Shown here: positions 1 through 7,885 of the stretch, in pieces | How the letters are laid out: every line of letters starts with the position of its first letter | How positions within the stretch are numbered: the first letter of the stretch is position 1 | Assembly: GCA_031549685.1 (NCBI GenBank) | Contig: JAVBPG010000018.1 | Location: forward strand, 1-64,000 | Direction of reading: 5' to 3' | Source: JAITMY01 sp031549685 | GTDB taxonomy: Bacteria > Bacteroidota > Bacteroidia > Bacteroidales > UBA932 | Length of the DNA stretch: 64,000 bases | Program-made: the position numbers and the translations under genes | The notes under the pieces: generated by a model | The model's database searches: none | Told to the model about the DNA's origin: nothing | What the model saw: the letters and a program-made list of their open reading frames with translations, nothing else

Positions 1-2
1 GG

Positions 3-131
3 AAAAAGATAACGCACAACAGGTGGGTTTGCTCTATGGATAAAAGAGTAGAAGATTTTAACGATTGGGTGCGTTATACCCCAAAGGAACAAATCAAAGC
101 GGTTTGTAAAATTATTGAAAATATTTATTAG
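3..131 (+). CDS. C-terminal tail of an upstream hypothetical protein (partial)
   Basis: An open frame runs from the left edge to a TAG at 129-131. The readable tail ends in KAVCKIIENIY and contains an internal Met at 36. No family is recognisable from about 42 residues. It could be the end of a gene that starts outside the window or a short ORF from position 36; I cannot tell which. The next gene's promoter begins about 125 bases downstream, which fits this being the end of a separate upstream unit. Confidence 0.3.
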   Translation, partial: KKITHNRWVCSMDKRVEDFNDWVRYTPKEQIKAVCKIIENIY

Positions 132-255
132 ACTTTATATAATTCTCCATTGTCCATTCAAAGAAGCCCCGCTCATCGGCGTGCTGCCACCTCCGGCAAC
201 TTTAAGTAACGCAGCACAAACGCCTAACCATCCAATTGTTAAGCGTTTAAAAGCA

Positions 256-287
256 TTTGTTTTTTGGGGCAAAAGCTCGTATATTTG
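256..287 (+). promoter_or_regulatory. Sigma-A promoter of the first M23 peptidase gene
   Basis: TTTG at 256-259 is separated by exactly 20 bases from TATATTTG at 280-287. This matches the Bacteroidota housekeeping pattern (TTTG, about 19-21 bases, TAnnTTTG). Transcription would begin near 294, so the coding start must lie downstream of that. This favours the TTG at 310. Confidence 0.65.
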
Positions 288-309
288 TGTGTTTTTGCTC
301 TACGAAAAA

Positions 310-1290
310 TTGGCCAAGCGCTACATATATAACGAAAAAACGCTCTCGTACGAGGTGGTAAGCATCCCACTCAAGGTGCGACTGCGACAGCTGCTGGTGT
401 ACACGCTGGTGGGTACCGCGCTTTCAACGGCGGCGGTGTACACGTTTTCTCACTTTTTCGAAACCCCGCGCACGGTTATTATGCGGCGGCAGAACGAAGA
501 CCTGCAGCTCAAGTACGCCTTTCTGATGCAGCGCTCCCGGCAAACGGACGCTCAGCTGACCGAGCTGCTGCAGCGCGACAACAAGGTGTACCGCTCCATT
601 TTTGAAACCGACGAAATCCCCATCTCGGTGCGCGAAACGGGGATGAGCGGCGCCGGCCGCTACGAGCTGCTGCTGGGCAATCCGCAAACCAGGGTGGTGG
701 CCGAGGCTTCGCTGCTCATGGATAAGATTACAAAAAAGGCTTACATCCAGTCTAAATCGTTTGACGAAGTAAGCGACTACGCGCACCAGAAGGAGCAGAT
801 GATCGTGTGCATTCCCAGCATTCAGCCCCTCAACATTTCCGACCCGAAAATCCGCATATCTGCGCTATACGGCTACCGCAGCGACCCCATTTACCGCGTG
901 CTGAAGTTTCACGACGGGGTTGACTTTGCCGGGCCCGTGGGTACACCTATATACGCCAGCGGCAACGGCATTGTGAAGGAGGCTAAATTTAACTACCACG
1001 GCTACGGCAATATGGTAATCGTTGACCACGGATTCGGCTACAAAAGCCGCTATGCACACCTCTCGGCCATCAACGTGAGCGTGGGCGACACCGTAACGCG
1101 GGGGCAGGTGGTGGCGCTGCTGGGCAACACCGGAAAATCGACCGGGCCGCACCTGCACTACGAGGTCATATATAAGGATAACGCCGTAAATCCCATTAAC
1201 TTTTTTGGAGACGATATAGGCGCCGAGGAGTTTGAAAAAATTATGGAGGCCCTATCGGGGCGCACCGAGGGATTGGCAACGGATTACTAA
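310..1290 (+). CDS. M23 family metallopeptidase, membrane-anchored
   Basis: A probable peptidoglycan endopeptidase of the LytM/M23 type. With the TTG start at 310 the product is 326 aa. It has a short cytoplasmic tail, one membrane helix around residues 22-45, a coiled linker, and a C-terminal M23 domain. Zinc ligands are visible as His201 and Asp205 (HDGVD) and His283 in the HLH motif (281-283). The frame is open back to 115, but residues before 310 read like noncoding DNA, an excellent promoter lies at 256-287, and the TTG start gives MAKRYIYNEKTLSYE, which parallels the N-terminus of the next gene (MAKKFKYNHDTLSFD). The two genes are tandem paralogues 39 bases apart. The substrate is inferred from the family, not shown. 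Confidence 0.88.
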   Translation: MAKRYIYNEKTLSYEVVSIPLKVRLRQLLVYTLVGTALSTAAVYTFSHFFETPRTVIMRRQNEDLQLKYAFLMQRSRQTDAQLTELLQRDNKVYRSIFETDEIPISVRETGMSGAGRYELLLGNPQTRVVAEASLLMDKITKKAYIQSKSFDEVSDYAHQKEQMIVCIPSIQPLNISDPKIRISALYGYRSDPIYRVLKFHDGVDFAGPVGTPIYASGNGIVKEAKFNYHGYGNMVIVDHGFGYKSRYAHLSAINVSVGDTVTRGQVVALLGNTGKSTGPHLHYEVIYKDNAVNPINFFGDDIGAEEFEKIMEALSGRTEGLATDY

Positions 1291-1329
1291 GTTCAAAGTT
1301 TAAGGTTTAGGTTTGGGGCTGCATTGGGC

Positions 1330-2283
1330 ATGGCAAAAAAATTTAAATACAACCACGATACGCTCAGCTTTGACGAGGCGCGCCACAACATCCTCAGCGT
1401 GCTGCGCAAGGCCGTGCTGTGGCTGGTGGTTAGCGCACTATTCCTGACGGGATACTATGCGCTGTTTTCGCGCCTGTTCAGCACCCCCGAAGAGCGACGC
1501 CTTGCCCAAATTAACCGCACGCTGAGCAGCAGCTACAGCCAGCTGAGCAAGCAGCACGCGCAGCTGCAGCGAGTGGTGGATAACCTCAACCAGCGCGATG
1601 CAAACATCTACCGCCGCATTTTTGAAAGCGACCCGCCACAAGCGGCAGCATCGGAATCGCAACTCAGCATCAGCGCCATTGAGCACGCCAGCAATACAAA
1701 GCTTACACAGCAAACCAAGCAAGGCATTGAAAAGTTGAGCACCCTGGTGGATGAGCAAACGGCGTTTTTGCAGGGCATTGCTGCCACCGTAAAGGACAAC
1801 CCGTCGCTACAATCCATGCCCTCCATACAGCCCGTGCAGAATAACGACCTGCGCCGCACGGCAGCTACCTACGGTATACGCATGCATCCCTTTTACAAGG
1901 TGCTTAAAATGCACTCGGGCGTGGACTTTAGTGCGCCGCTGGGCAACAACGTGTACGCCACCGGCAACGCCCGCGTGGCAGCTGTAAGCAACAACCTGCG
2001 GGCTACGGGCCTTACCATTACGCTCGACCACGGCAACGGCTATACGAGCACCTACGCCCATTTGCTCAAGGCCAACGTAAGAACAGGCGACTACGTAAAG
2101 CGAGGCAGCGTAATAGGGCTGGTGGGCAACAGCGGACGCTCCGTAGCGCCGCACCTGCACTACGAGGTGGAAAAGGACGGGCACACCGTCAACCCGCTGC
2201 ACTACTTTTTTCAAAGCGTAACGCCCGACGAATACCAGCGGCTAATACACCTGGCCAGCAACAAAGGACAACCGCTTGATTAA
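1330..2283 (+). CDS. M23 family metallopeptidase, tandem paralogue
   Basis: A second membrane-anchored M23/LytM-type endopeptidase, 317 aa. It has a membrane helix near residues 30-50, a coiled-coil-like linker rich in Ser/Gln, and a catalytic domain with His195 and Asp199 (HSGVD) plus an HLH motif at 275-277. Catalytic residues look intact, so an active enzyme is expected. A TTG at 1324 lies in frame, but the ATG at 1330 gives the N-terminus MAKKFKYNHDTLS shared with the upstream paralogue. It probably arose by duplication and may be co-transcribed. A cell-wall remodelling role is inferred from the family. Confidence 0.88.
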   Translation: MAKKFKYNHDTLSFDEARHNILSVLRKAVLWLVVSALFLTGYYALFSRLFSTPEERRLAQINRTLSSSYSQLSKQHAQLQRVVDNLNQRDANIYRRIFESDPPQAAASESQLSISAIEHASNTKLTQQTKQGIEKLSTLVDEQTAFLQGIAATVKDNPSLQSMPSIQPVQNNDLRRTAATYGIRMHPFYKVLKMHSGVDFSAPLGNNVYATGNARVAAVSNNLRATGLTITLDHGNGYTSTYAHLLKANVRTGDYVKRGSVIGLVGNSGRSVAPHLHYEVEKDGHTVNPLHYFFQSVTPDEYQRLIHLASNKGQPLD

Positions 2284-2313
2284 TTAACCATTAATAATTG
2301 ACCATTACTTTTT

Positions 2314-2649
2314 ATGCCTTACAAAGAACCTAAGCTCGAAAAAATCTACTTCAGCATTGGCGAGGTAGCCGGAATGTTTAGCGTAAACACATCGCTCATA
2401 CGCTTTTGGGAAAAAGAGTTTGACATCATCAAGCCGCACAAGAACAAGAAGGGCAACCGCCTCTTTACCCAAAAGGATGTGGACAACTTCCGCATTATTT
2501 ACCACCTGGTAAAGGAGGAGGGGCTCACGCTCGACGGCGCCCGCAGAAGGCTCAAGAGCAGCCGCTCCGACGAGGAAATAAACCTCGAAATTGTAAAATC
2601 GCTGAGCAACATCAAGAGCATGCTGCTGGAGGTAAAGGCAGCGCTATAG
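2314..2649 (+). CDS. MerR family transcriptional regulator, short form
   Basis: A 111-aa protein with an N-terminal MerR-type winged helix-turn-helix (YFSIGEVAGMFSVNTSLIRFW, then a wing with KGNRLFTQKDV) and a short helical C-terminus. There is no effector-binding domain and no Cys cluster, so this is not a metal sensor. Such short MerR proteins are common in Bacteroidota beside M23 peptidase genes; the targets are unknown. It lies 30 bases after the second peptidase gene on the same strand, so an operon is likely. Confidence 0.85.
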   Translation: MPYKEPKLEKIYFSIGEVAGMFSVNTSLIRFWEKEFDIIKPHKNKKGNRLFTQKDVDNFRIIYHLVKEEGLTLDGARRRLKSSRSDEEINLEIVKSLSNIKSMLLEVKAAL

Positions 2650-2657
2650 CCTCAACC

Positions 2658-2686
2658 TGTCATTGCGGGTCAGGCCCGCAATGACA
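2658..2686. repeat. Short GTCATTGC palindrome copy
   Basis: A compact inverted repeat, TGTCATTGCGGG / CCCGCAATGACA with a short loop. It is the shortest complete member of the palindrome family found throughout the window. It lies between the MerR gene and the Nif3-like gene. Confidence 0.8.
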
Positions 2687-2708
2687 AATCTCTTTTGAAC
2701 AACTTACC

Positions 2709-3803
2709 ATGACTATTTCCGACATCATACGCGTCCTTGAGGATTTTGCTCCCCTGGCCTACCAGGAGAGCTACGACAACGCCGGCCTGTGCGTGGGCAA
2801 CGCACAGGCCGAGGCGCGGGGCGCCCTGCTGTGCCTTGACGTTACCGAGGAGGTGGTGCAGGAGGCCATTGCAAAAAATGCCAACCTCATCGTATCGCAC
2901 CACCCCGCTATTTTCGGCGGGCTCAAAAAAATTACGGGCGGCACCGCCACCGAGCGCGTGGTGCAGCTGGCCGTAAAGCACGACGTGGCGCTGTACGCCG
3001 CGCACACCAACCTGGACAGCGTGCGGGGTGGCGTGAGCGAAAAAATGTGCGATAAGCTGGGGCTAAAAAACCGCAGCATACTACAGCCCATCAAAAATCA
3101 GCTGGTAAAGTTGGCGGTATTCGCGCCTGCCACCCACGCCGAAGCCGTGCGGCAGGCCATGTTTGCAGCAGGTGCGGGCTGCATTGGCGGGTACGATTCA
3201 TGCAGCTTTTTCACCCGGGGCACAGGAACCTTCAGGGCCGGCCCAGGCGCCACCCCCTTTGTCGGAAAAGCAGGCGAGCTGCACCGCGAGCCAGAGGAAA
3301 AAATTGAGGTCATAGCGCACGAATCGAAGGTAAGCAGCGTGGTAAGCGCCATGCGCGCCGCGCACCCCTACGAGGAGGTGGCCTACGACCTCATACGGCT
3401 GCTCAACGCGCAGCCCAACGTGGGCTTAGGCATGCTGGGGGAGCTGGAGGCTCCGCTGCCGGTCAACGATTTTCTTCTTCTTGTAAAAAATGCATTCGGC
3501 AACCACAGCGTTAAATTTACGGCCGGAGCAAAGCCCGGCATCAGCAAGGTAGCCGTCTGCGGAGGTAGCGGCAGCAGCTTGCTGGGCAACGCCATAGCCG
3601 CCGGAGCCGACGCCTTTGTTACCGGCGACATGAAGTACCACCAGCTGCAGGAGGCCTCGGGACGCATTGTGGCCGTGGATGTTGGCCACTACGAAAGCGA
3701 AATTGCAGCGGTTGACATTTTTTACGAGGTTATTACAAAAAAATTTCCTAACTTTGCCACCCATTTGGCTACAAGCACCGTAAATCCGATAAACTACTTG
3801 TAG
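2709..3803 (+). CDS. Nif3-like dinuclear metal centre hexameric protein
   Basis: A 364-aa member of the Nif3/YbgI/YqfO family. The metal site is visible as LIVSHHPAIF and AAHTNLDS in the N-terminal half and GHYESE near the C-terminus. The middle section (about residues 130-250) is the CutA-like insert of the longer YqfO type. The family is conserved and its biochemical function is not settled; GTP cyclohydrolase I type 2 is often written in databases on weak grounds. It precedes the zinc-ribbon gene, a pairing widely seen in Bacteroidota. Confidence 0.88.
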   Translation: MTISDIIRVLEDFAPLAYQESYDNAGLCVGNAQAEARGALLCLDVTEEVVQEAIAKNANLIVSHHPAIFGGLKKITGGTATERVVQLAVKHDVALYAAHTNLDSVRGGVSEKMCDKLGLKNRSILQPIKNQLVKLAVFAPATHAEAVRQAMFAAGAGCIGGYDSCSFFTRGTGTFRAGPGATPFVGKAGELHREPEEKIEVIAHESKVSSVVSAMRAAHPYEEVAYDLIRLLNAQPNVGLGMLGELEAPLPVNDFLLLVKNAFGNHSVKFTAGAKPGISKVAVCGGSGSSLLGNAIAAGADAFVTGDMKYHQLQEASGRIVAVDVGHYESEIAAVDIFYEVITKKFPNFATHLATSTVNPINYL

Positions 3804-3849
3804 CAAGAAGATTATACAAGCATTCCCGCTAATTTTAATACATCAAAAT

Positions 3850-4623
3850 ATGGCCAAAGGCAAAACTCCCGATGTTGTTGATACAAGCGTTGACAACAAG
3901 TTGAAGCTGCTGTACGAGTTACAAAGCATTGATTGCGAAATAGATAGAATAATAAAGTTGCGTGGCGACCTGCCCAACGAGGTGCGCGATTTGGAGGATG
4001 AAATTGCCGGTCTCGAAACCCGCATGCAAAACTACCTGGCCGAAGCGCACGAGATGGAGAGCATGGGCCTGAAAAAGAAGAATGATATTGAGGAGTCGAA
4101 AACCCTTATCAAAAAATACAAGGAGCAGCAAAACAACGTGCGTAACAACCGCGAGTTCGATTCTCTCTCGAAAGAGATAGAGTTTCAATCGCTGGAAATT
4201 GAGTTGAGCGAGAAAAAGATTAAGGAGTTTGCTTTCCAGGCCAAGGAGAAAAAGCGCTTGAGCGAAGAGGTAGCCGTGCAGGTAGCCGACAAAAAAATCT
4301 CGCTTGAAGCAAAGCAGCAGGAGCTAAAGGAGATTACCAGCGAAACCCAGCGCGAGGAAGACGAGCTGCGCAAAACCTCAGGCAGCTACAAGAGCAAAAT
4401 TGAGCCCCGTTTGTACACCGCCTACCAGCGCATCCGCGCTAACGCCCACAACGGTCTTGCCGTGGTACCCGTGCGCCGCGATGCCTGCGGTGGCTGCTTC
4501 AACAAAATTCCACCCCAACGCCAGGTGGACATTAAGCTGAGCAAAAAAATTATTGTGTGCGAGTACTGCGGCCGCATTCTGATAGACGCCGAAACCATTG
4601 CACACGAGGCGGTGGTGGCATAG
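3850..4623 (+). CDS. Coiled-coil zinc-ribbon protein (C4-type, Nif3 neighbour)
   Basis: A 257-aa protein. Residues about 10-190 form a long charged coiled coil. The C-terminal zinc ribbon has Cys213, Cys216, Cys237 and Cys240 (CGGC and CEYC). This family is commonly annotated as zf-RING_7 / C4-type zinc ribbon and has been linked to nucleic-acid binding, but its role is not established. It follows the Nif3-like gene by 46 bases and ends before a strong hairpin terminator. Confidence 0.85.
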   Translation: MAKGKTPDVVDTSVDNKLKLLYELQSIDCEIDRIIKLRGDLPNEVRDLEDEIAGLETRMQNYLAEAHEMESMGLKKKNDIEESKTLIKKYKEQQNNVRNNREFDSLSKEIEFQSLEIELSEKKIKEFAFQAKEKKRLSEEVAVQVADKKISLEAKQQELKEITSETQREEDELRKTSGSYKSKIEPRLYTAYQRIRANAHNGLAVVPVRRDACGGCFNKIPPQRQVDIKLSKKIIVCEYCGRILIDAETIAHEAVVA

Positions 4624-4652
4624 CCCCCGCTGATTGATACTTTTCAATAATG

Positions 4653-4692
4653 AAAAAGCGTGGCTAAGAAATTTCTTAGCGGCGCTTTTTTT
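4653..4692 (+). terminator. Rho-independent terminator, likely bidirectional
   Basis: AAAAAGCG, an internal stem CTAAGAAATTTCTTAG, then CGCTTTTTTT. It has an A-run on the left and a T-run on the right, so it can serve both the zinc-ribbon gene (+) and the convergent rnfA (-). Confidence 0.8.
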
Positions 4693-4719
4693 ATTTTCCA
4701 TTGTCCATTCTCCATTGGC

Positions 4720-5292
4720 TTACACCACCCCCGAAAATCCCATAAACGCCATGGCCAGAATGCCTGCGGTGATAAGCGCAATGGGAACGCCCTTCATAGC
4801 CTTGGGCACTGTGTTTAGCTCCAGCTCCTCACGAATGCCGGCAAAAACTACCATGGCTAAGCCAAATCCCAGCGAAATACCTACGGCGTAAACCACCCCC
4901 GAACCCAGCGTATAGCCTTTTTGGATGGTAAGCAGGGCAACACCCAGCACAGCGCAGTTGGTGGTAATGAGCGGAAGAAAAATGCCCAAGGCCGAGTACA
5001 GCGCAGGGCTGATTTTTTTGAGCACAATTTCCACCATTTGCACCAGCGCGGCAATTACCAAAATGAACACAATGGTTTGCATAAACTCAATGTGCAGCGG
5101 CGCCAGCAGGTAGTGAAACAGCAGGTAGGTAATAATAGTCGATAGCGTGATGACAAACATTACCGCGCCCGACATGCCCAGCGAGGTTTCGACCTTGCTC
5201 GATACGCCGAGGAAGGGGCAAACACCCAGAAACTGCGAGAGCAGAATGTTGTTTACAAAAATGGTGCTGACGATGATAATAATGTACTCCAT
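4720..5292 (-). CDS. rnfA: Electron transport complex subunit RnfA
   Basis: A 190-aa integral membrane protein with about six helices. It is recognisable from NNILLSQFLGVCPFLGVS near the N-terminus and from TTNCAVLGVAL near the middle. RnfA and RnfE are homologous, inversely oriented membrane subunits holding an iron-sulfur centre between them in the ferredoxin:NAD+ oxidoreductase (Rnf) complex. It is the last gene of the rnfC-D-G-E-A operon, 12 bases after rnfE. Confidence 0.95.
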   Translation of the reverse strand: MEYIIIIVSTIFVNNILLSQFLGVCPFLGVSSKVETSLGMSGAVMFVITLSTIITYLLFHYLLAPLHIEFMQTIVFILVIAALVQMVEIVLKKISPALYSALGIFLPLITTNCAVLGVALLTIQKGYTLGSGVVYAVGISLGFGLAMVVFAGIREELELNTVPKAMKGVPIALITAGILAMAFMGFSGVV

Positions 5293-5304
5293 GGTGTGAT
5301 ATTT

Positions 5305-5889
5305 TTACGAAACTCTTTTCTTCATCATGTTAAACAATACCAGCAGGTAGCCCAGCACCAGGAACGCTCCGGGCGCAAGTACAAAAATCAGAATGCCCTC
5401 GGTGTTAACAATGGTTTGCCCAAAAATCATGCCGCTGCCCAGCAGCTCGCGCACGGCGCCAATCACCGTGAGCGAAAGCGTAAAGCCTAGGCCGATGCTA
5501 AGCCCGTCAACGGCTGAGGCCAGGGCGCTGTTTTTTGAGGCAAACGCCTCGGCACGGCCGAGCACAATGCAGTTTACCACAATGAGCGGAATAAAAATGC
5601 CCAGCGTGGCGTGCAAATCGGGCACGTAGGCCTGCATGAGCAAATCGACCATGGTAACAAATGCGGCAATCACCACAATGTAGCTGGGGATGCGTACCTT
5701 GGCGGGAATACTTTTGGCAACGAGCGAAATAACCACGTTGGAAAGAATGAGCACCGCCAGCGTAGCCGCGCCCATGCCCATGCCGTTGAACGCCGAGGTG
5801 GTGGTGGCCAGCGTGGGGCACATGCCTAGCAGCAGCACAAAGGTTGGGTTTTCCTTAACGATGCCTTTTGTAAGCGAGCTGAGGTTCAT
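5305..5889 (-). CDS. rnfE: Electron transport complex subunit RnfE
   Basis: A 194-aa membrane subunit of Rnf with about six helices. Recognisable motifs are KENPTFVLLLGMCPTLA and IVVNCIVLGRAEAFA; the Cys residues in these contribute to the RnfA/E iron-sulfur site in the family. It lies between rnfG and rnfA. Length is at the low end of the family's normal range. Confidence 0.94.
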   Translation of the reverse strand: MNLSSLTKGIVKENPTFVLLLGMCPTLATTTSAFNGMGMGAATLAVLILSNVVISLVAKSIPAKVRIPSYIVVIAAFVTMVDLLMQAYVPDLHATLGIFIPLIVVNCIVLGRAEAFASKNSALASAVDGLSIGLGFTLSLTVIGAVRELLGSGMIFGQTIVNTEGILIFVLAPGAFLVLGYLLVLFNMMKKRVS

Positions 5890-5989
5890 ATTTGCGATTT
5901 ATGATTTTCAGACTACAGAAGCAAGGATTTAAAGAGCAAAGACTTTGTCCTCTTGTCTTTCTGTCTTTTATCTTTCAGTCTTTGTTCCT

Positions 5990-6562
5990 TTAGTCCTTGT
6001 TCTTTTGTTCTTCAAACGCCGTATAGGCGCGCTGCACCGCTTCGCAAAAAGCGCGCGAGCTGATGGTGGAGGCGGTAATGGCGTCCACATCGCCGCCGTC
6101 CTTGGTTACGCTGAGCTTAAAGTCGGCAGGATTTTTGCCAACGAACTGCGTGGTAAACGCGGGTTCGGTCATTTTTGAACCCAGGCCCGGCGTTTCGTTC
6201 TGCGACACCACGGTTATGCCGTTAATGCTGCCGTCGGGGAGAAAGCCCACCATGAGCGTAATGCGGCCGCTGAAGCCGTTGTTGCTGTGCGTTTCGACGG
6301 CGGTGCCCACGGGCTCTCCGCCCTTGGTGGCGGGGTAAAAGCAGAGCGAATCGCTATCGGAGGCGCGCAGGAATTTTTCGGAAACGGGGTCGTTGTCAAA
6401 CTCCGGCACCACCGCCGCGATAGCGCTGTTGTTTTTTGCAACTTTTGCTTTTGCAATAACCTCCTCGGTGAGCGCGTAAACGCCCGCCACCGCTGCCGAC
6501 GAGAGCAGCGTGATGAGCCCAAGGGTTGTTAGCATATTTTTGAGCGACGATTCTTTTGCCAT
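5990..6562 (-). CDS. rnfG: Electron transport complex subunit RnfG
   Basis: A 190-aa subunit with an N-terminal membrane anchor and an extracytoplasmic FMN-binding domain. The covalent flavin site is seen as DAITASTISSRA near residues 163-175, where a Thr carries FMN in characterised homologues. It lies between rnfD and rnfE. A repeat-bearing gap of about 170 bases separates it from rnfD. Confidence 0.92.
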   Translation of the reverse strand: MAKESSLKNMLTTLGLITLLSSAAVAGVYALTEEVIAKAKVAKNNSAIAAVVPEFDNDPVSEKFLRASDSDSLCFYPATKGGEPVGTAVETHSNNGFSGRITLMVGFLPDGSINGITVVSQNETPGLGSKMTEPAFTTQFVGKNPADFKLSVTKDGGDVDAITASTISSRAFCEAVQRAYTAFEEQKNKD

Positions 6563-6606
6563 TTTTTATGAATTCAAAATTCAAGATTCAAAAATTTAAT
6601 CGAGGG

Positions 6607-6695
6607 CGTCATTGCGAGCGAAGCGAAGCAATCTCAAGTTGTAATTGCCTTCGCCAAAAGAGGAGATCGCTTCGTCGTTCCTCCTCGCAATGACG
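6607..6695. repeat. GTCATTGC palindrome copy, GAAGCGAAGC subtype
   Basis: CGTCATTGCGAGCGAAGCGA at the left is mirrored by a right arm ending CTCGCAATGACG. It lies inside the rnf operon between rnfD and rnfG, so it would be transcribed and could form a long hairpin in the message. Confidence 0.75.
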
Positions 6696-6731
6696 TTAGG
6701 CAATTATTGCCTATTGCCTGCTGCGTATTGC

Positions 6732-7730
6732 CTACTTTTTAATTTTTACCACCCCAAACCTCGTGGGTTTTACGTAGCGGTTAATGAGCGGCACCATGGC
6801 GTTCATGATAAGTATGGCAAACGAAACGCCCTCGGGGTAGCCGCCAAAGCAGCGAATTACTACGGTTATTACGCCAATGCCCACGCCAAAAATTAGTTGC
6901 CCCACGGGGTTCATGGGCGAGGTTACGTAATCCGTAGCCATAAAAATAGCGCCCAGCATCAATCCGCCGGCCAGCAGGTGGAAAACGGGAGGCGCGCAGA
7001 TGGCCGGATCGACCAAGTGCAGTATGCCGGTAAATATAGCTACGGTGGCCAAAATAGACACGGGAATATGCCAGGTAATAACGCGGCGCAGCAGCAGGTA
7101 AGCTCCTCCGAGAATGAGCAGCAGCGCCGAGGCCTCGCCCAGCGAACCGCCTACATCGCCCAGCAGTAGCTGCATGGGCTTGAGGTCGCCCAGCGTGCCC
7201 TGCTTCATCCAGGCCAAAGGCGTGGCGCCGGTCAGGGCATCGGAGGTGGCGCCGGTAGCGGCATCCACAATTTGCCAGGGCCACAAATCGCGCGACAAAA
7301 ACGGCTTGGGCCACGATGTCATTTGTACGGGGAAGGAGATGAGCAAAAATACGCGGCCCACCAGCGCGGGGTTAAAGGGATTTTGCCCCAAGCCGCCAAA
7401 GCTCATTTTGCCAACGCCGATGGCCACCAGCGCGCCCAGCACCACCATCCAAAGGGGGAGGTTGTTGGGGAGGTTAAAGGCCAGCAGCAAGCCCGTGAGC
7501 ACAGCCGACAGGTCGGAGATGGTAGGTTGTACCTTGAGCAAAAACTTTTGGATAAGCCACTCGAACGTTACGCATGCGGCAATAGCAACCAGGGTTACCA
7601 CCATGGCGCTGATGCCGAACATGTACACGGCCATAACGAGCGATGGAACCAACGCTATGATTACATCGCGCATGAGCCGCTTGGTGCTTAGAGGGCCTTT
7701 GGCATGTGGAGCAGCTGAAACGGTAAGCAT
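6732..7730 (-). CDS. rnfD: Electron transport complex subunit RnfD
   Basis: A 332-aa integral membrane subunit with about 8-10 helices. The covalent FMN motif is SDALTGATPLA (about residues 156-166). Together with RnfG it carries electrons across the membrane arm of the ion-pumping complex. The start at 7730 gives MLTVSAAPHAKGPLSTKRLM, typical of the family. The 155-base gap before it holds a palindromic repeat. Confidence 0.94.
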   Translation of the reverse strand: MLTVSAAPHAKGPLSTKRLMRDVIIALVPSLVMAVYMFGISAMVVTLVAIAACVTFEWLIQKFLLKVQPTISDLSAVLTGLLLAFNLPNNLPLWMVVLGALVAIGVGKMSFGGLGQNPFNPALVGRVFLLISFPVQMTSWPKPFLSRDLWPWQIVDAATGATSDALTGATPLAWMKQGTLGDLKPMQLLLGDVGGSLGEASALLLILGGAYLLLRRVITWHIPVSILATVAIFTGILHLVDPAICAPPVFHLLAGGLMLGAIFMATDYVTSPMNPVGQLIFGVGIGVITVVIRCFGGYPEGVSFAILIMNAMVPLINRYVKPTRFGVVKIKK

Positions 7731-7797
7731 TTATTTTTTGAAAAATAGTTTAACAATAGTTTGAAATTGTTTGAAGTGCTTCGCACGTTTTCTAACT

Positions 7798-7876
7798 TGT
7801 CATTGCGGGCTTGACCCGCAATCTCCCGTCAGTCATTTTTTTGATTGGGAGATCCCGAATCAAGTTCGGGATGACA
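7798..7876. repeat. GTCATTGC/GGGATGAC compound palindrome copy
   Basis: A left hairpin, TGTCATTGCGGGCTTGACCC with GCAATCTCC, is joined by a short spacer to a right hairpin, GGAGATCCCGAATCAAGTTC with GGGATGACA. It lies between rnfC and rnfD on the transcribed strand. The same compound design recurs at 11316-11380 and 59380-59460. Confidence 0.8.
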
Positions 7877-7885
7877 GCAAGAATT

